DNA of 64,000 nt. Source: Dipteris shenzhenensis (lineage: Eukaryota > Polypodiophyta > Polypodiopsida > Gleicheniales). Where the stretch lies: the NCBI GenBank assembly GCA_047967505.1, contig CM106541.1; one strand, written 5' to 3'. The notes beneath the pieces are model-generated. The model was not told where the DNA came from, searched no databases, and saw only the letters and a program-made list of their open reading frames with translations. How positions within the stretch are numbered: position 1 is the first letter of the stretch; each line of letters begins with the position of its first letter. The position numbers were made by a program, and so were the translations under genes. Positions 11,216 to 21,773 of this stretch are shown here, in pieces.

Positions 11216-13042
11216 GAGGTAGGTGGTATTCTATCAAGATTTGTTTCGACCCAGTGTTGCTCCACCTTATGTTGACATCTAAACTGGGGGCCACCAATAC
11301 ATCAGAGTCCCAAATTTCATGTTTTAAGAGATAGAGTTTGTGCAAGAGTTTCAAGATATCTGGCTATCAAACGACAAACTAGAGAGGCATGGATGGTAAG
11401 GTGTTGCTTAAGTGGAACATTAACTGCGTTCATTTCCAACTCGAAAGAAACAAGGTTGGCACATAGTTGACATCGCCTGGCCCTTGCGTGCAAGCAATTC
11501 TTGCATGGTATTCTTCAATGCACACGATGAGTAGCTGGTTAGGAAATGGTTAGCGAGTGTGGGCTGGATTTTCATGGTGGACCATCATTGTCAGCCCACT
11601 TCTCCGATGGTGAGGGGACTTGTCCAGATTTGGGATCATTTCCACCCGGCCCTCATCTGAGCAGCCACATCCACAAGGAGGAGTTCGCCAAGCAGCTACT
11701 TCATAAACCTGTAGTGTAATATCACAGTGTCAACCTTGGTAGTGAGCCGAGATCCAGATTGGCAGGATGGCAATCTCAGGGATTTTCTAGTATTGGTGAC
11801 TGGTTCAGTGGTGGAGGTCGGGAGATCACAAAGGAGACCATCATTCATAGATATGGACACTTGCCCAAGTTGCTAGGTACTAGACTCCATATTAAGAGAG
11901 CCATTCCATATTGATCCTCACTATCCTTAAACGGTCAGGGTGTTTCAAAGAGTATATGTTTAGGAGTGAGAGGACAACCAGCACTTTTCTCATACTTTAC
12001 CTCAGACACTTCTCACATACTCACTCAAACATTGGATCAGGAGGATTTACACTAGCAGAGGATGGCATATCAGATGCTTGGGGAGTGTTTGGCGTCCCAT
12101 ACTACGGTTGCAGCAAAGCCCAGGTGGAGGCTACGGGATGTTTCAGGAGAGACCTCTTGCTGAGTTGGACTAGGACCCAAGGTGGTCTTGGGCAGCTTCC
12201 ACTGCTTCAGATTCTTTTGTTCCATTCTTTCATATTCTAGTAGGATTGGATATAGGATTCAACAGTGAGCCACCCATCATCTACCCGGACTTTAGAGCAT
12301 CATTGATCGAGTTTTTGGTCTCACTTCTTGGGGATAATTAGGACTAAGAAAGCCTCATACTTTCTTCGTATTACTATTCATAGAGTATTCCAGTTGTTCA
12401 GCAAATGAGCAAGCTGTCCCTATGTATGAGATGCCAACTTGCAAAGGAATCTAGCAAGCATTGTTTGTGGAGTTGCCATATTGCCAAAATGGCTTGGATA
12501 GGAGTCTTCAGATTATTCTCATACATCACTCGTGAGTCCTACACTCTGATGTGGGGAGTAGCTCTTTAAGGGTTTTTTCTCTATATGACTCCGAATGAGT
12601 CTGAGTCAGATGACCATGCCTTCTTCATGCAGCAGCGTTATAGATGTAGCCCTAAAGATCTTACCACCATGGAGCCTCAAGATTTGTTCTTACTTCCCAT
12701 CACGGCTCAGGACCACTACCCTCTCCATAGATGGGCTCGGCCTGGGAGGTGGTTTCCAGCATTACTTTATGGTGGATGTGGTGTTTAAGATGTGCTCAAG
12801 TCATTGGTGGACACACATCCACTGCTGATGATATACTAGGTTCCATTTGGGCTGATCTCATTTTAGTATCCCAAGTCATTGGGAGAGATGCACTAGGACT
12901 TTTGAGAGAGATTGATAGCATTCATGAGGACTTGGGATAGTTCCTAGTTCTTTCACGATACTCCACTTAAGATGATGTGGCATTATAGACCGCCCCCTTG
13001 GTTCTTTGTTCATATTGTAGAGGCTAGGAATCGAGTTCTCAT
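11216..13042. other. Unassigned intron sequence
   Basis: There are short frames on the + strand (for example 11,911-12,240 and 12,585-12,828) but no domain I recognise. It may be an old, heavily mutated transposable element. It ends at the CTCTT target duplication of the copia insertion. Confidence 0.4.
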
Positions 13043-13047
13043 CTCTT

Positions 13048-13531
13048 TGTTAGAAAAGTCACTGCCCCACCTGTGAGCCCCCATTTTGAGGGGACAAGGG
13101 GGCAGGAGACTGCATGGAGGACTGCGCCAGCATGGTATGGAGGCACATGGAGCAATACCAGGACCAGCCAGCAGCAGCAAAAGGCCACCAGAGGGGGCCT
13201 ATTCATAGGCCAGACCAGCCAGGCCTGGTCGGCCTAGGTTCAGCCCCAAAAAGGGCCCTGACCAGGTCGGTCTTTACAGACTGGATTGACTGGAAAAGTC
13301 GGCCAGTTCTAGGGGCTGGCTGCCCTCCTATTTAAAGCCCCTCCCTCCCCACACTTTTCTCATCACCTGCACTTACAGCCTTGCACACAGGCAAGCGCGC
13401 AGAGGGAGAGAAGTGGCTTAGCATTTAGAATATATCTGAGTTTTTTGGCTATCTCTTTCTCCGTCTCTCTAAGTGTTGTATGAGCTAGATTGGTAGTGAG
13501 GTGTGAGTGATTCTATCCTCTATTTCCAACA
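13048..13531 (+). repeat. Copia left LTR
   Basis: It runs from TGTTAGAA to TTCCAACA and is 484 bp. A TTTAAAG core near 13,330 may be the TATA element. It lacks two stretches of the right LTR, one near 13,108 and one near 13,425, which account for most of the ~100-bp length difference. Confidence 0.9.
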
Positions 13532-13728
13532 TGGTATCAAAGCTAGGTTCACAGCTCTAGACCGCAGTACCTCAGCAAGTAGGCGACTCCAATTGACACT
13601 CGGGTTTGGTGCGTGGTCAAGTTCTATTTCCAACGTGGTATCAGAGCTAGGTTCACAGCTCTAGACCGCAGTACCTCAGCAACTAGGCAACTCCAATCGA
13701 CACTCGGGTTTGGTGCGTGGTCAAGTTC
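13521..13728 (+). repeat. Tandemly duplicated primer-binding site and leader
   Basis: TGGTATCAAAGC directly follows the left LTR at 13,532. A second copy, TGGTATCAGAGC, lies at 13,636 and is preceded again by the LTR-tail-like TATTTCCAAC. The period is 104 bp and the copies differ at a few bases. TGGTATCAGAGC matches the usual plant copia site for initiator Met-tRNA. The second copy is the better match, although it is not at the LTR edge. Confidence 0.88.
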
Positions 13729-13775
13729 TCAGCAGCAAATTCAGTTTCAGTTTACTGTTCTTTATTACAGCAAGG

Positions 13776-14690
13776 ATGGAGGACAAAGATGCTATTGTTG
13801 CCTCTTCAGCCGCTTCTCTTCCTTCCTCCTCCAAATTCCTCTCATTCACCATCCCGAACTTCGGAGAGTCAGGGAAGCTAGACGGGTCGAACTACCTGAT
13901 CTGGAAGATGAAAATCTGGAGCCATCTGGTGGCACGGAATTTGTGGAAGCTAACAACAGGGGTGGAGGCAAAACTGGAAGACTTGCTGGACAGCAAGGGG
14001 AAGATGGTCATTCCAGTAGATGGTGAAGAGATTGAGAATTGGGAAGAGAGAGATGCCCACTCCCTAGCATTAATCATTGCGACCACGGTGGACTCTGTTG
14101 TTCCACACATCCAGATGGCCGAGACGTCTGTAGAGGCATGGGCTATCCTGAAGGATTTGTATAAAACTGACAATACATCTTGAATTCTGATGCTCCAACA
14201 TCAACTGTACAATCTGGACATGACTGAGGTAGACAATGTTCATGACCATCTGACAAAAGTCAAGGTGGTAAGGGACCAGCTAGCGGCAGTTGGTCAGAAG
14301 GTAGATTCAAGTCATCTGGCATTGTTGACTTTACACAAGCTACCTCGAAGTTTTAAGAGTTTCGTGACTATGGTCATTACTAACCTTCGAGGAGCTTGGG
14401 CCTTTACTATTGTGTAGGAAGAGGCTCGGGAAAAATTGTTTACTCAATCGAACGAGAAGGCTCTCGTGGCAAGGGACAAGCCCGGCAAGGGTAAGTTCAA
14501 AGACTCCAAGAACAAAAGCAAGGCCGAGGATGGAGAGAAAAAGAGGCAGATGAAGTGCTTCTACTTTGAGAAGCTTAGTCATTTTGCTAAAGAGTGCCGC
14601 AAGAAGAAGGCAGATCTCAAGGAGTCATCCAAGTCCAAGGAGGAGCCAAAGACCGAATCGGCAAACGTCACGACCGCCGACCGGCACTCT
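13776..14690 (+). pseudogene. Copia gag with broken zinc knuckle
   Basis: The likely start is ATG 13,776 (MEDKDAIVASS). A capsid-like region with LDGSNYLIWKMKIWSHL follows (about 13,882-13,930). Two in-frame stops, TGA at 14,181 and TAG at 14,415, sit where Arg and Gln codons (CGA, CAG) would fit, so both look like C-to-T changes. The reading frame otherwise continues through a Lys-rich stretch to CFYFEKLSHFAKEC (about 14,556-14,598). There the second Cys of a CX2CX4HX4C knuckle is Phe. A frameshift near 14,680 separates gag from protease. In intact elements gag builds the virus-like particle. Confidence 0.8.
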
Positions 14691-15333
14691 CTTCATCATC
14701 ACCGAGTATTGCTCCACTTATGCAGTCAGTGAAGGAGAGGAAGGTTGGTTTGTGAACAGTGGAGCTTCAAAGCGCATGTCCAACAAGGAGTGGTTCAAAA
14801 CCATGGAAGGTACGCATCTCGATTGCAAGGTCATTGTGGGGGATAACCGGTCATGCCCTGTGAAGGGTGTCGGCAGTATTCCATTCATCACGACTGCAGG
14901 AAACGAGGAGTTGATTTCCGGTGTACTGTATTTACCGAATTTGTGCAAGAACCTGTTGTCTATTAGTCAGATGGACAAGCACAATATGTCGGTATTCGAC
15001 AACAGCAAAGTCATCGTCACATCCAAGGCAAACAAACAGGCGGTGGCTCAAGGTGTCAAGGAGCATGGGCTATATCAGCTCAATGCTATGTTGGTGCACG
15101 GGGACAATGGCAAATCCAAATTATGGCATGAGTGGTTCGGTCACGTCAACTATGGCACTCTCTTCGAGATGCAAAAGACAAAGATGGTGGATGGACTTCC
15201 ACCGATTGCAGGTAATGATCGTGTCTGCAGGGCTTGCATGGAAGGCAAGCAACACAGGGACAAGTTCCCACAGGAGGCCTCATCATGGGCCAAGAAGCCG
15301 CTTGAGTTGGTTCACGGTATTCTCTTTTACTAG
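14690..15333 (+). pseudogene. Copia protease and integrase N-terminal zinc region
   Basis: Aspartic protease homology is clear (EGWFVNSGAS, about 14,740-14,770), but the catalytic DSGAS is NSGAS here (AAC at 14,755). The frame continues through GVLYLPNLCKNLLSISQM to the integrase HHCC region (WHEWFGHVNYG and VCRACMEGKQH, about 15,124-15,255). It ends at a stop just after LELVHG, where the first catalytic Asp block of the core would begin. About a dozen codons there appear deleted. Confidence 0.82.
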
Positions 15334-16048
15334 TGGATGATTTCAGTCGCATGACGTGGGTATTCTGCCTGGCCAAGAAATATCAGGCTTTTAAGAAATT
15401 CAAAGATTGAAAGGCCCAGGTAGAGAAGGAGAGGAGGGAGGTAATCAAAGCCTTCCGCACCAACAGAGGGGGAGAGTTCACTTCTACCGAGCTCAATGGA
15501 TTCTGCAAGAAGCACGGGATTAAGAGACAGCTCGCACATCTCAACAGAATGGAGTTGCTAAGAGGAAGCACTGGACCGTCACAGAGACAGGGTTGACCAT
15601 GTTGCGAGGGAGGAATCTCTCGAAAGCCTACTGGGGTGAAGCCGTGAACACTGCGGTTCACATCCTCAACAGAACCAAGACCAAGGCTATTGATGACAAG
15701 ACTCCATATGAAGCTTATTATTGTAAGAGGCCCACCATATGTCATTTAAGGGTTTTCGGTTCTAAAGCATTTGTGCATGTGCATAAAGATGAGCGGACAA
15801 AGCTCGATCCCCATAGCCGGAGCTATATCTTTGTGGGATAAAGTGAAGATTCCAAGGCCTATCGCCTATTTGACTCGGAAAAGAAGAAGATCCTTATCAG
15901 CAGGGATGTGATCTTTGAAGAGACCGAGCCACAGCCTGCCGAAGAGGTTCTAGAACTTCCAGCATTACCCCCACCCTAGGTCACCATCCCAGGGAGCAGA
16001 TGGAACACCTCATTTTACGCATGGGGATCGGTCCACAGTTGTGTCATT
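15334..16048 (+). pseudogene. Copia integrase core remnant; RT and RNase H missing
   Basis: In shifting frames this reads VDDFSRMTWVFCLAKKYQ (about 15,334-15,386), RTNRGGEF (about 15,460-15,480) and NGVAKRKH (about 15,545-15,570). An open frame then runs 15,593-15,841 with YWGEAVNTAVHILNR and RSYIFVG. It ends with KKILISRDVIFEE (near 15,890-15,925). In this family the second and third catalytic acids lie in RxDRGGEF and NGVAERKN. Here they are Asn and Lys. After a short Pro/Glu linker the sequence goes straight to the PPT, so RT and RNase H were deleted. Confidence 0.82.
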
Positions 16049-16057
16049 GAGAGGGGG

Positions 16058-16642
16058 TGTTGGAAAAGTCACAGACCCACCTATGAGCCCCCGTTTTGAG
16101 GGGACAAGGGGGCAGGATACTGTAGGGGGAAAGGGGCTAAGGCTAAGTAGCTGCATGGAGGACTACGCCAGCAAGATGATTACGCCAGCATGGTATGGAG
16201 GCACATGGAGCAGTACCAGGACCAGCCAGCAGCAGCAAAAGGCCACCAGAGGGGGCCTATTTATAGGCCAGACCAGCCAGGTTTGGTCTGCCCAGGTTCA
16301 GCCCCAAAAAAGGGTCGGTTTTTACAGACTGAACCGACTGGAAAAGTCGGCCAGTTCTAGGGGCTGGCAGCCATCCTATATAAACCTCCTCCCTCCCCCC
16401 ACTTTTCTCATCACCTGCACTTACAGCCTTGCACACAGACAAGCGCGCAGAGGGAGAGAAGTGGCTCAGCATTTGACAGCATCCTTTGGCTGTTTGTACA
16501 TGCTCATCCGTTGAGCTTTTGTCTGCCCACGTTTGTGGAAGAATATATCTGAGTTTTTTGGCTCTCTTTCTTCGTCTCTCTGAGTGTTGTATGAGCTAGA
16601 TCGGTAGTGAGGTGTGAGTGATTCTATCCTCTGTTTCCAACA
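16058..16642 (+). repeat. Copia right LTR
   Basis: It runs from TGTTGGAA to TTCCAACA (585 bp), with perfect 8-bp inverted termini. A TATA box, TATATAAA, lies at 16,377-16,384. It is preceded by the PPT GAGGGGG and followed by the CTCTT target duplication. Confidence 0.9.
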
Positions 16643-16735
16643 CTCTTGTATAATTTGTTCTTGGAGTAAATTACTTCTGACTGTTTTTTTTTTTTTCAAA
16701 TGACCAAACAGAACATAGTGATTGACTAATATAAC

Positions 16736-16736
16736 A

Positions 16737-16808
<72 letters not shown>

Positions 16809-16819
16809 TGTATGTATGT
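16736..16819. repeat. Compound microsatellite (TC)n(TA)n(TGTA)n
   Basis: Adjoining tracts of TC, TA and TATG dinucleotide or tetranucleotide repeats just downstream of the copia element. Confidence 0.95.
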
Positions 16820-16820
16820 G

Positions 16821-16860
16821 CCTTTGTTAGACTAGAATATATCCAATCGTACAAATTTAG
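16821..16860. repeat. 40-bp inverted copy of a sequence in the next intron
   Basis: This matches the reverse complement of 20,493-20,532 at 38 of 40 positions. The partner lies within the short intron after the second visible CHMP7-like exon and itself has TGTACGA/TCGTACA arms. Confidence 0.85.
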
Positions 16861-17045
16861 TATTTTTGTTGTTCTAAAGTCCACAATTCAACAAAGAAAA
16901 TAAAAGAGAAAACAAAAGAGAAGAAAAATGAGGTGACAAAATTTTTTGAAAAACAAAAGGTAAACATACTTAGCAAGCAAAGCAACACCTATATCCTCCT
17001 TGGGCAAACCTAGTGCTTACTAATATATATATATATATAGTATTC
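16861..17045. other. AT-rich intron sequence
   Basis: A-rich sequence with a short TA repeat near 17,024-17,038; no gene is seen. Confidence 0.5.
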
Positions 17046-19756
17046 TTAACTTGAATGGATGATGTAAATCACCCTGCTCGTCACTAATGTGCCCTCTAAC
17101 ATGGTGTCTGCAACCCATCTAGTAGAAACCCATATGCAAACCCCATCATCTAATGGACTCCAAATAGTCCTACTGTGACACCTGATGAGTGATATGCATT
17201 TGTCAGTCCTGGCTTGTGACCTTTTATGTTTCTGAATAAGTACAATATCAGAAAGGAATCCCATAGGGATGGACTGAAGACAAACTTTGAGAACCTGCAG
17301 TCTAGACACTCTTGTCCTATGCCTATGATGTATCTGTGGCTGCTGAAGCCCCTCACATTCCATGAAATAATAGACAATGTAGACAAAAGATGGAAGTGAA
17401 AAAGCGCCAGTGCCATCAACATGGATATCTCCTGAGGAAAGGACAATCTATAAACTCTCTTTGATCGAGGGCTATACCTGACTTAATTAAAAAATGATAG
17501 CATCCTCAAGTGAGAAGGTACTCTTTCTCAATGCCAAATCGTGAATGTCAAATCAATGTGCCCAATGGTCTAAGAGAATGTCGCCGTGGACCATGAAGAA
17601 TAGAAAAAGCAATGCTTATCCTTGGGAGTCCTGGCCAAAGTATCCGTTGAAATAAGCGAATATGTAATCCAACCGGACCATGGACAACAGAAATCTATGT
17701 CATGTGCATCATCTACCTAGCAATCTCGCTATGAATCTCCTCTGAAGCCCATTTCACACTCCCATGTGATTTGAAACCACCTGAACGGGAGTGCAAGTTA
17801 TGACCCTCCTCGGTAGAAACTATGGAGCCTAGATACTCCTCTAACTCACTGGACTATCTATAAGAATTTGGGATCAGCTTGAGTCTCAGATAGCCCTCGG
17901 CCGTAGTATCTAGTGACAAGTGAGACCGGAAGGTAGAAGGGAGATCTCTATCTGCCAACCTGCTACTTAACCTAGAAACACTCATCTGCTGTGAATCCCC
18001 TCCCAAATTGGAAGTAAGACCTAAAGTGAGAGACTGCATTGGAACCCCGGTCCCTCTCTTGGTATATGTGATCTGAGGCTCTAGGACATGTATCGGGATG
18101 TCAGTAGTGGGCTGTAATTGTTTCTCACCATCTTTGATGCACGCAAGTCCCATAACTATGAGACCACACGTGCATAAGACCTATGACCAGCTGAGGCAAT
18201 CTGGGGCTCAAGCATATTCGACAACCTCAAAACTCATGGGGGAGTCCTGCAAGACAGTCCTCATAGGTGCGAATATCAGGATGTAGTGATGAGGCTAACA
18301 ACAAGAGATGAGAGCCTGAGCAACTCCCCTGAGTATCCCTTGTGGTAAGGATGTGCTAAATCGCCTACTATTGGGGAGGAAGCCCATTTTTCCACAATGT
18401 TACAACTGGGACTTCTTGAGACTGCGGCATGAGAGGAGCACCTTTGAGACTCTACTTAGAATCTTGTGGTGATGTCGTGATTGGAGCCAACTCTGATCCT
18501 ATAGTAGACCATGTCTTTGTAATAGGCATACATCTCTGTCTGTGTCTCTGTCTGCCAGTCCTCCTAGCTCGATGCTCTCTTTGAAGAGTGACCATAACAA
18601 TCTCTGGTGGCCCCAATGGCTCAGTGACAATTATTGTTGGCTATAGAGGCCGTGCAGGCACAAGAGACTCAGGAGGCACATGAGAAACAGGAGGTAAGGG
18701 AGGTAGTGATGGCTGTGGAGGCTCAAGGGGGTACAATAGGTGTAGGTGGTAGCCGAGGCTGTAGAGGCTCTAGAAGTGTGGACACATGACTGTCAGGAGG
18801 ATGGCTAGTAGAAGTATCCCCTTGTCTCTACTTGGCATGGGTGCGAGGGTGTCTACTCTGAGTATCCCTAATGAAGTGCCCTCTTCTACGGCAGAAGAGA
18901 CACTAGTCTGGAAGGCCCTCATAAGTAACCCTCTGCTTTTCCTGAGATCCACTGCTAGTGGAGTATGTGATGCAAGGGCTGTGGCAATGGAAACTCCGAA
19001 TTGAGTCTCACCGTTGTGGCTTCTGACCCTGGGAGAGTCTGAGCATAAGACAATTCGGCACCTGCAGAAAGAATCACAGCACTTATGAGACTAGCCAGGT
19101 GGTCCACCACCCTACAGCATGAACTGATCTCATTAGGGAGCTCCGCAGGAAAAGGATCCAAATTCAACCTGTCTGGGTTCCGTGGTGGCCGTGAGGAAGC
19201 GTTTCCGCCATGGCCAAAGGTGAATGACAATGTTAATTGTGTACTAGCAACTTTGTGTGCCTACTCAGCAATTGGCAAGCCAAATGAGAAGTACTCCCTG
19301 GTAAGCAGCCTGAACATCATGATTGTGACACCCAACTTCGCCATGTTGGTGTACAGCCAGTCTCGAAGCTGCTGGCCTCTGCTCGAGAGGAACCCAATGA
19401 GGTGTCTGACGAAAGCCCTCCTCTGCTGCATCAATCAATTGCGCAATATCTGGAGGGAATGTAACAAGGACCTTGACTTCCTCAGGCTGAGTGACTGGAG
19501 TGGCATTACTGTCCTCTATTGTCGCATCTTTTGCCAACCTGAGGGTGAGAAGCTGCTGCTGGAAAAGATGGAAAAAGATATGGATGACTCCTGCCTGCGT
19601 GAACCACTCAACAACACTACCTGCTAGTAGTGTTTCTGCCTGCCTGCAGGGTGGCAAGTGTGGAAGGGATGGTGATGAGAGTGGAAGGGTGGCGATGAGT
19701 ATGGAGATGGCCATGTGAAGCCACAGCTCCTCGTCTAGGTGCAGCTTGTTGGTCAT
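17046..19756 (-). mobile_element. 5' part of an L1-type LINE (ORF1 and start of endonuclease)
   Basis: Read on the - strand, the upstream part (about 19,756-17,500) is ORF1-like. It has a region near 18,935-18,840 reading VTYEGLP followed by CLFCRRRGHFIRD, which resembles the zinc knuckle of plant L1 ORF1 proteins with the last Cys changed. Near 17,380-17,345 is LSIISWNVRGFS, the usual start of the L1 endonuclease. The rest of EN and all of the RT are missing, so the 3' part is lost. Frame breaks throughout show it is old. Confidence 0.65.
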
Positions 19757-20291
19757 TTCTCAGTGTATCTACACAGCACAAGTACCTACACTAGCCATAC
19801 CCATACATGTGCAGAAGACTAGCCCAACAATCACACAGGCACATGCATGCCTGCATGCATACGCACATCTTAGGGAAAAGCCAACAATTCAGGTGACTTT
19901 TGTAAGAAAGGCTTTTTGCATGTTGTTGAACGCACTCTGACCCAATCCAGACATTTCCAGACATTTCTCTGCAGGGCTTGTGGCTGAACATTTGATCGTT
20001 TCGATTCAATAGAATTGGTTTTATCTGGATGATACTACCTGAAACAATGCACACATGCACATATGGATTTAGAACTTGACTTGGAGGAGGTTTGACTTCA
20101 TTTGTTTGGGTAGCTTGGGCCAACATATGGGCTTGATGCTGCTATTAAGATTCTCATAATGCAGAATAGGGAGATTTGAAGCTTCCAAGTATGGCTTCAA
20201 GGCTAGTAACAATGAAACTCCTTCCGCGATTATCAGAAGGTTTAAATCTGTGCATGACATTGAAAGATGCTCACATGATTTTGTATTGCAG

Positions 20292-20422
20292 GGCTTGAAA
20301 ATCTCTTTGACACAAGACCATGTACCTGGTATCTCAAAGTTGGACTGTTACATGCTGCATCTTTATTCTACTGTGGAAAAGCTTCAGATACAGATGGATC
20401 TACTGGAGAAAGCATTCATCAA
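20292..20422 (+). CDS. CHMP7: CHMP7-like ESCRT protein, second visible exon
   Basis: The exon encodes GLKISLTQDHVPGISKLD followed by a helix rich in Leu and Gln (LHLYSTVEKLQIQMDLLEKAF). It is the start of the SNF7-like core, helix 1. The acceptor is TTGTATTGCAG and the donor AA|GTGAGA at 20,423 (phase 2). It joins in frame to both neighbours. The GISKLD block and the following EKL..Q.D pattern are features of the CHMP7 group and separate it from other SNF7 proteins. The 152-bp intron that follows carries a 40-bp inverted copy of a sequence found 3.7 kb upstream. Confidence 0.85.
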
Positions 20423-20574
20423 GTGAGATGTTCTTAAAATAACTAAATGCTAAATTTTGACATTGTTTGGTCAAATATAACAACAAAACTTTCTAAATTT
20501 GTACGATTGGATATATTCTAGTCGTACAAAGGTATATATATAAATAAGAAATCGCTGACACTGTAGCTTTTCAG

Positions 20575-20743
20575 ATGCAAGAAGGATGCAGTCAAAGCTC
20601 TCCAACAAAAGGACAAGGCTCATGCTAGACGGCATGCTCAATCTTTGCGAGCTCTTTCAGCAAGCAAGTCGAAATGTGCTGACTTTCAAGGGAAGATAGA
20701 GGAACTTCTTTCCTTCGTTTCACAAGCAGAAATGACCAAGCAG
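20575..20743 (+). CDS. CHMP7: CHMP7-like ESCRT protein, third visible exon
   Basis: The exon completes the split Lys codon and encodes a strongly basic helix (CKKDAVKALQQKDKAHARRHA) and then LRALSASKSKCADFQGKIEELLSFV. These correspond to helices 1-2 of the SNF7 fold, whose basic face binds membranes and partner subunits. Borders are CTTTTCAG at 20,567-20,574 and CAG|GTTGTA at 20,744 (phase 0). The frame stays open and the composition fits the family. Membrane remodelling as part of ESCRT-III is inferred from the family. Confidence 0.87.
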
Positions 20744-20843
20744 GTTGTATAAAATTTATTTTGTATGGAAATGTTCTTAATGAGGATTTGCTAGCTTGAT
20801 TAATCATCATTATGCTAATAGTATGTTCTGTCTACCCAAGCAG

Positions 20844-20973
20844 GTCTCAGAAGCGATGAAAGTTGGCAAAGACGCACTTAAAGAACACATGGTGCCTCTA
20901 GAAGACATTGAGGCTTGCCTTGATGAGCTCGATGAAACTATTTCACTACATAGAGAAGCTGCAAATGCACTTG
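20844..20973 (+). CDS. CHMP7: CHMP7-like ESCRT protein, fourth visible exon
   Basis: The exon encodes VSEAMKVGKDALKEHMVPLE followed by an acidic helix (IEACLDELDETISLHREAANAL). This is the helix 3-4 region with the ACLDELDE pattern seen in SNF7 proteins. It is bordered by a CCAAGCAG acceptor ending at 20,843 and a CTTG|GTATGT donor at 20,974 (phase 1). The preceding intron is 100 bp and the following one 800 bp. All three joints around it keep one open frame, which is good evidence for the gene model. Confidence 0.88.
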
Positions 20974-21773
20974 GTATGTGATCCTTCTAAATATACGGAA
21001 ACATTTTCAATAAGCTTGTTATCTTGTATCTTTCACCCTTGCTTTTTCATCAGCTGTCTACGTTGTCAGCTAGATTCTTGCCTTTTGTTGATGTTCTACA
21101 TGTCATTTTCCAGTATGATCTCTCTATCTTGTGCTTCCACTATCCAACATATGCTGGTCCGCAAGGAAATTGTGATAAATGAAGCCATGTGTTTTGTTGG
21201 GAGAGCTTGTCTACTTAGGGGCACTATGGCGACGTGTTGAAGGTCACGAGTACCCATTGTATCACATTGTGCACAAAAGAAACATGAAGGGTGATATTAG
21301 AAATTTTAGTCCATTTTGTTCATTTCATGGTTCATGTATTGGAATGATGTCATCATGCTGTAGGCATGGGCTATGTGAGCAACAGTACCATCGGTTACTT
21401 AGCTTGCAGGGCAAGCTACAAAAAGAGCTTAGGGTTTCTAAATTTAGAGAACTGTGAAGATGTGTCAATGACCAAGCCACAGAAAATGGAATTGTAGTCC
21501 TGTTCTTTCTTCAGAAGGGCATCAAGTCTGCACTAGGTAGGCTTTGTAATGAAAATACTGTCTCATGTGCATTTCCATCTCCAACACAGACAGCTACAAA
21601 AGATAGTAAGATTGTTTATTTGATTTTTAACCCAAAATTTTCATCTTCTTGATCATTTTCAAGAACTACATGGGCTTACAAGGGCAATATTTAGTGGCAA
21701 TGGCAAAGATTGATCTACTTTTCTTGCTATTGCAAAAATTTCCCCTTTGTAATCATTTGATTGCTTGGTGCAG

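Larger units (their letters stand above)
13048..16642 (+). mobile_element. Complete RT-less copia LTR retrotransposon
   Basis: The element is bounded by direct copies of CTCTT (13,043-13,047 and 16,643-16,647), a 5-bp target duplication typical of LTR elements. The left LTR is 13,048-13,531 and the right LTR 16,058-16,642. The right LTR starts TGTTGGAA and ends TTCCAACA. A primer-binding site follows the left LTR and a polypurine tract (GAGGGGG, 16,051-16,057) precedes the right one. Only ~2.5 kb lies between the LTRs. It holds gag, protease and integrase, with no RT or RNase H. It is in sense orientation within the CHMP7-like intron. Confidence 0.9.
4598..20291 (+). other. CHMP7: 15.7-kb intron of the CHMP7-like gene, filled with retrotransposons
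   Basis: The donor is GT at 4,598 and the acceptor is TTGTATTGCAG at 20,281-20,291. The flanking codons stay in phase 0. The intron holds an antisense LINE with its G-rich 5' flank, a complete copia insertion in sense orientation, and an antisense L1 5' fragment. The other three introns of the gene are 152, 100 and 800 bp, so the length comes largely from insertions. The exact junction needs a transcript, but the protein reads through it as expected for the family. Confidence 0.78.

Noticed and set aside
10843-11265. 140-residue Pro/Tyr/Ser-rich frame on the - strand
   Set aside because: It comes from the G-rich array and lacks any domain.
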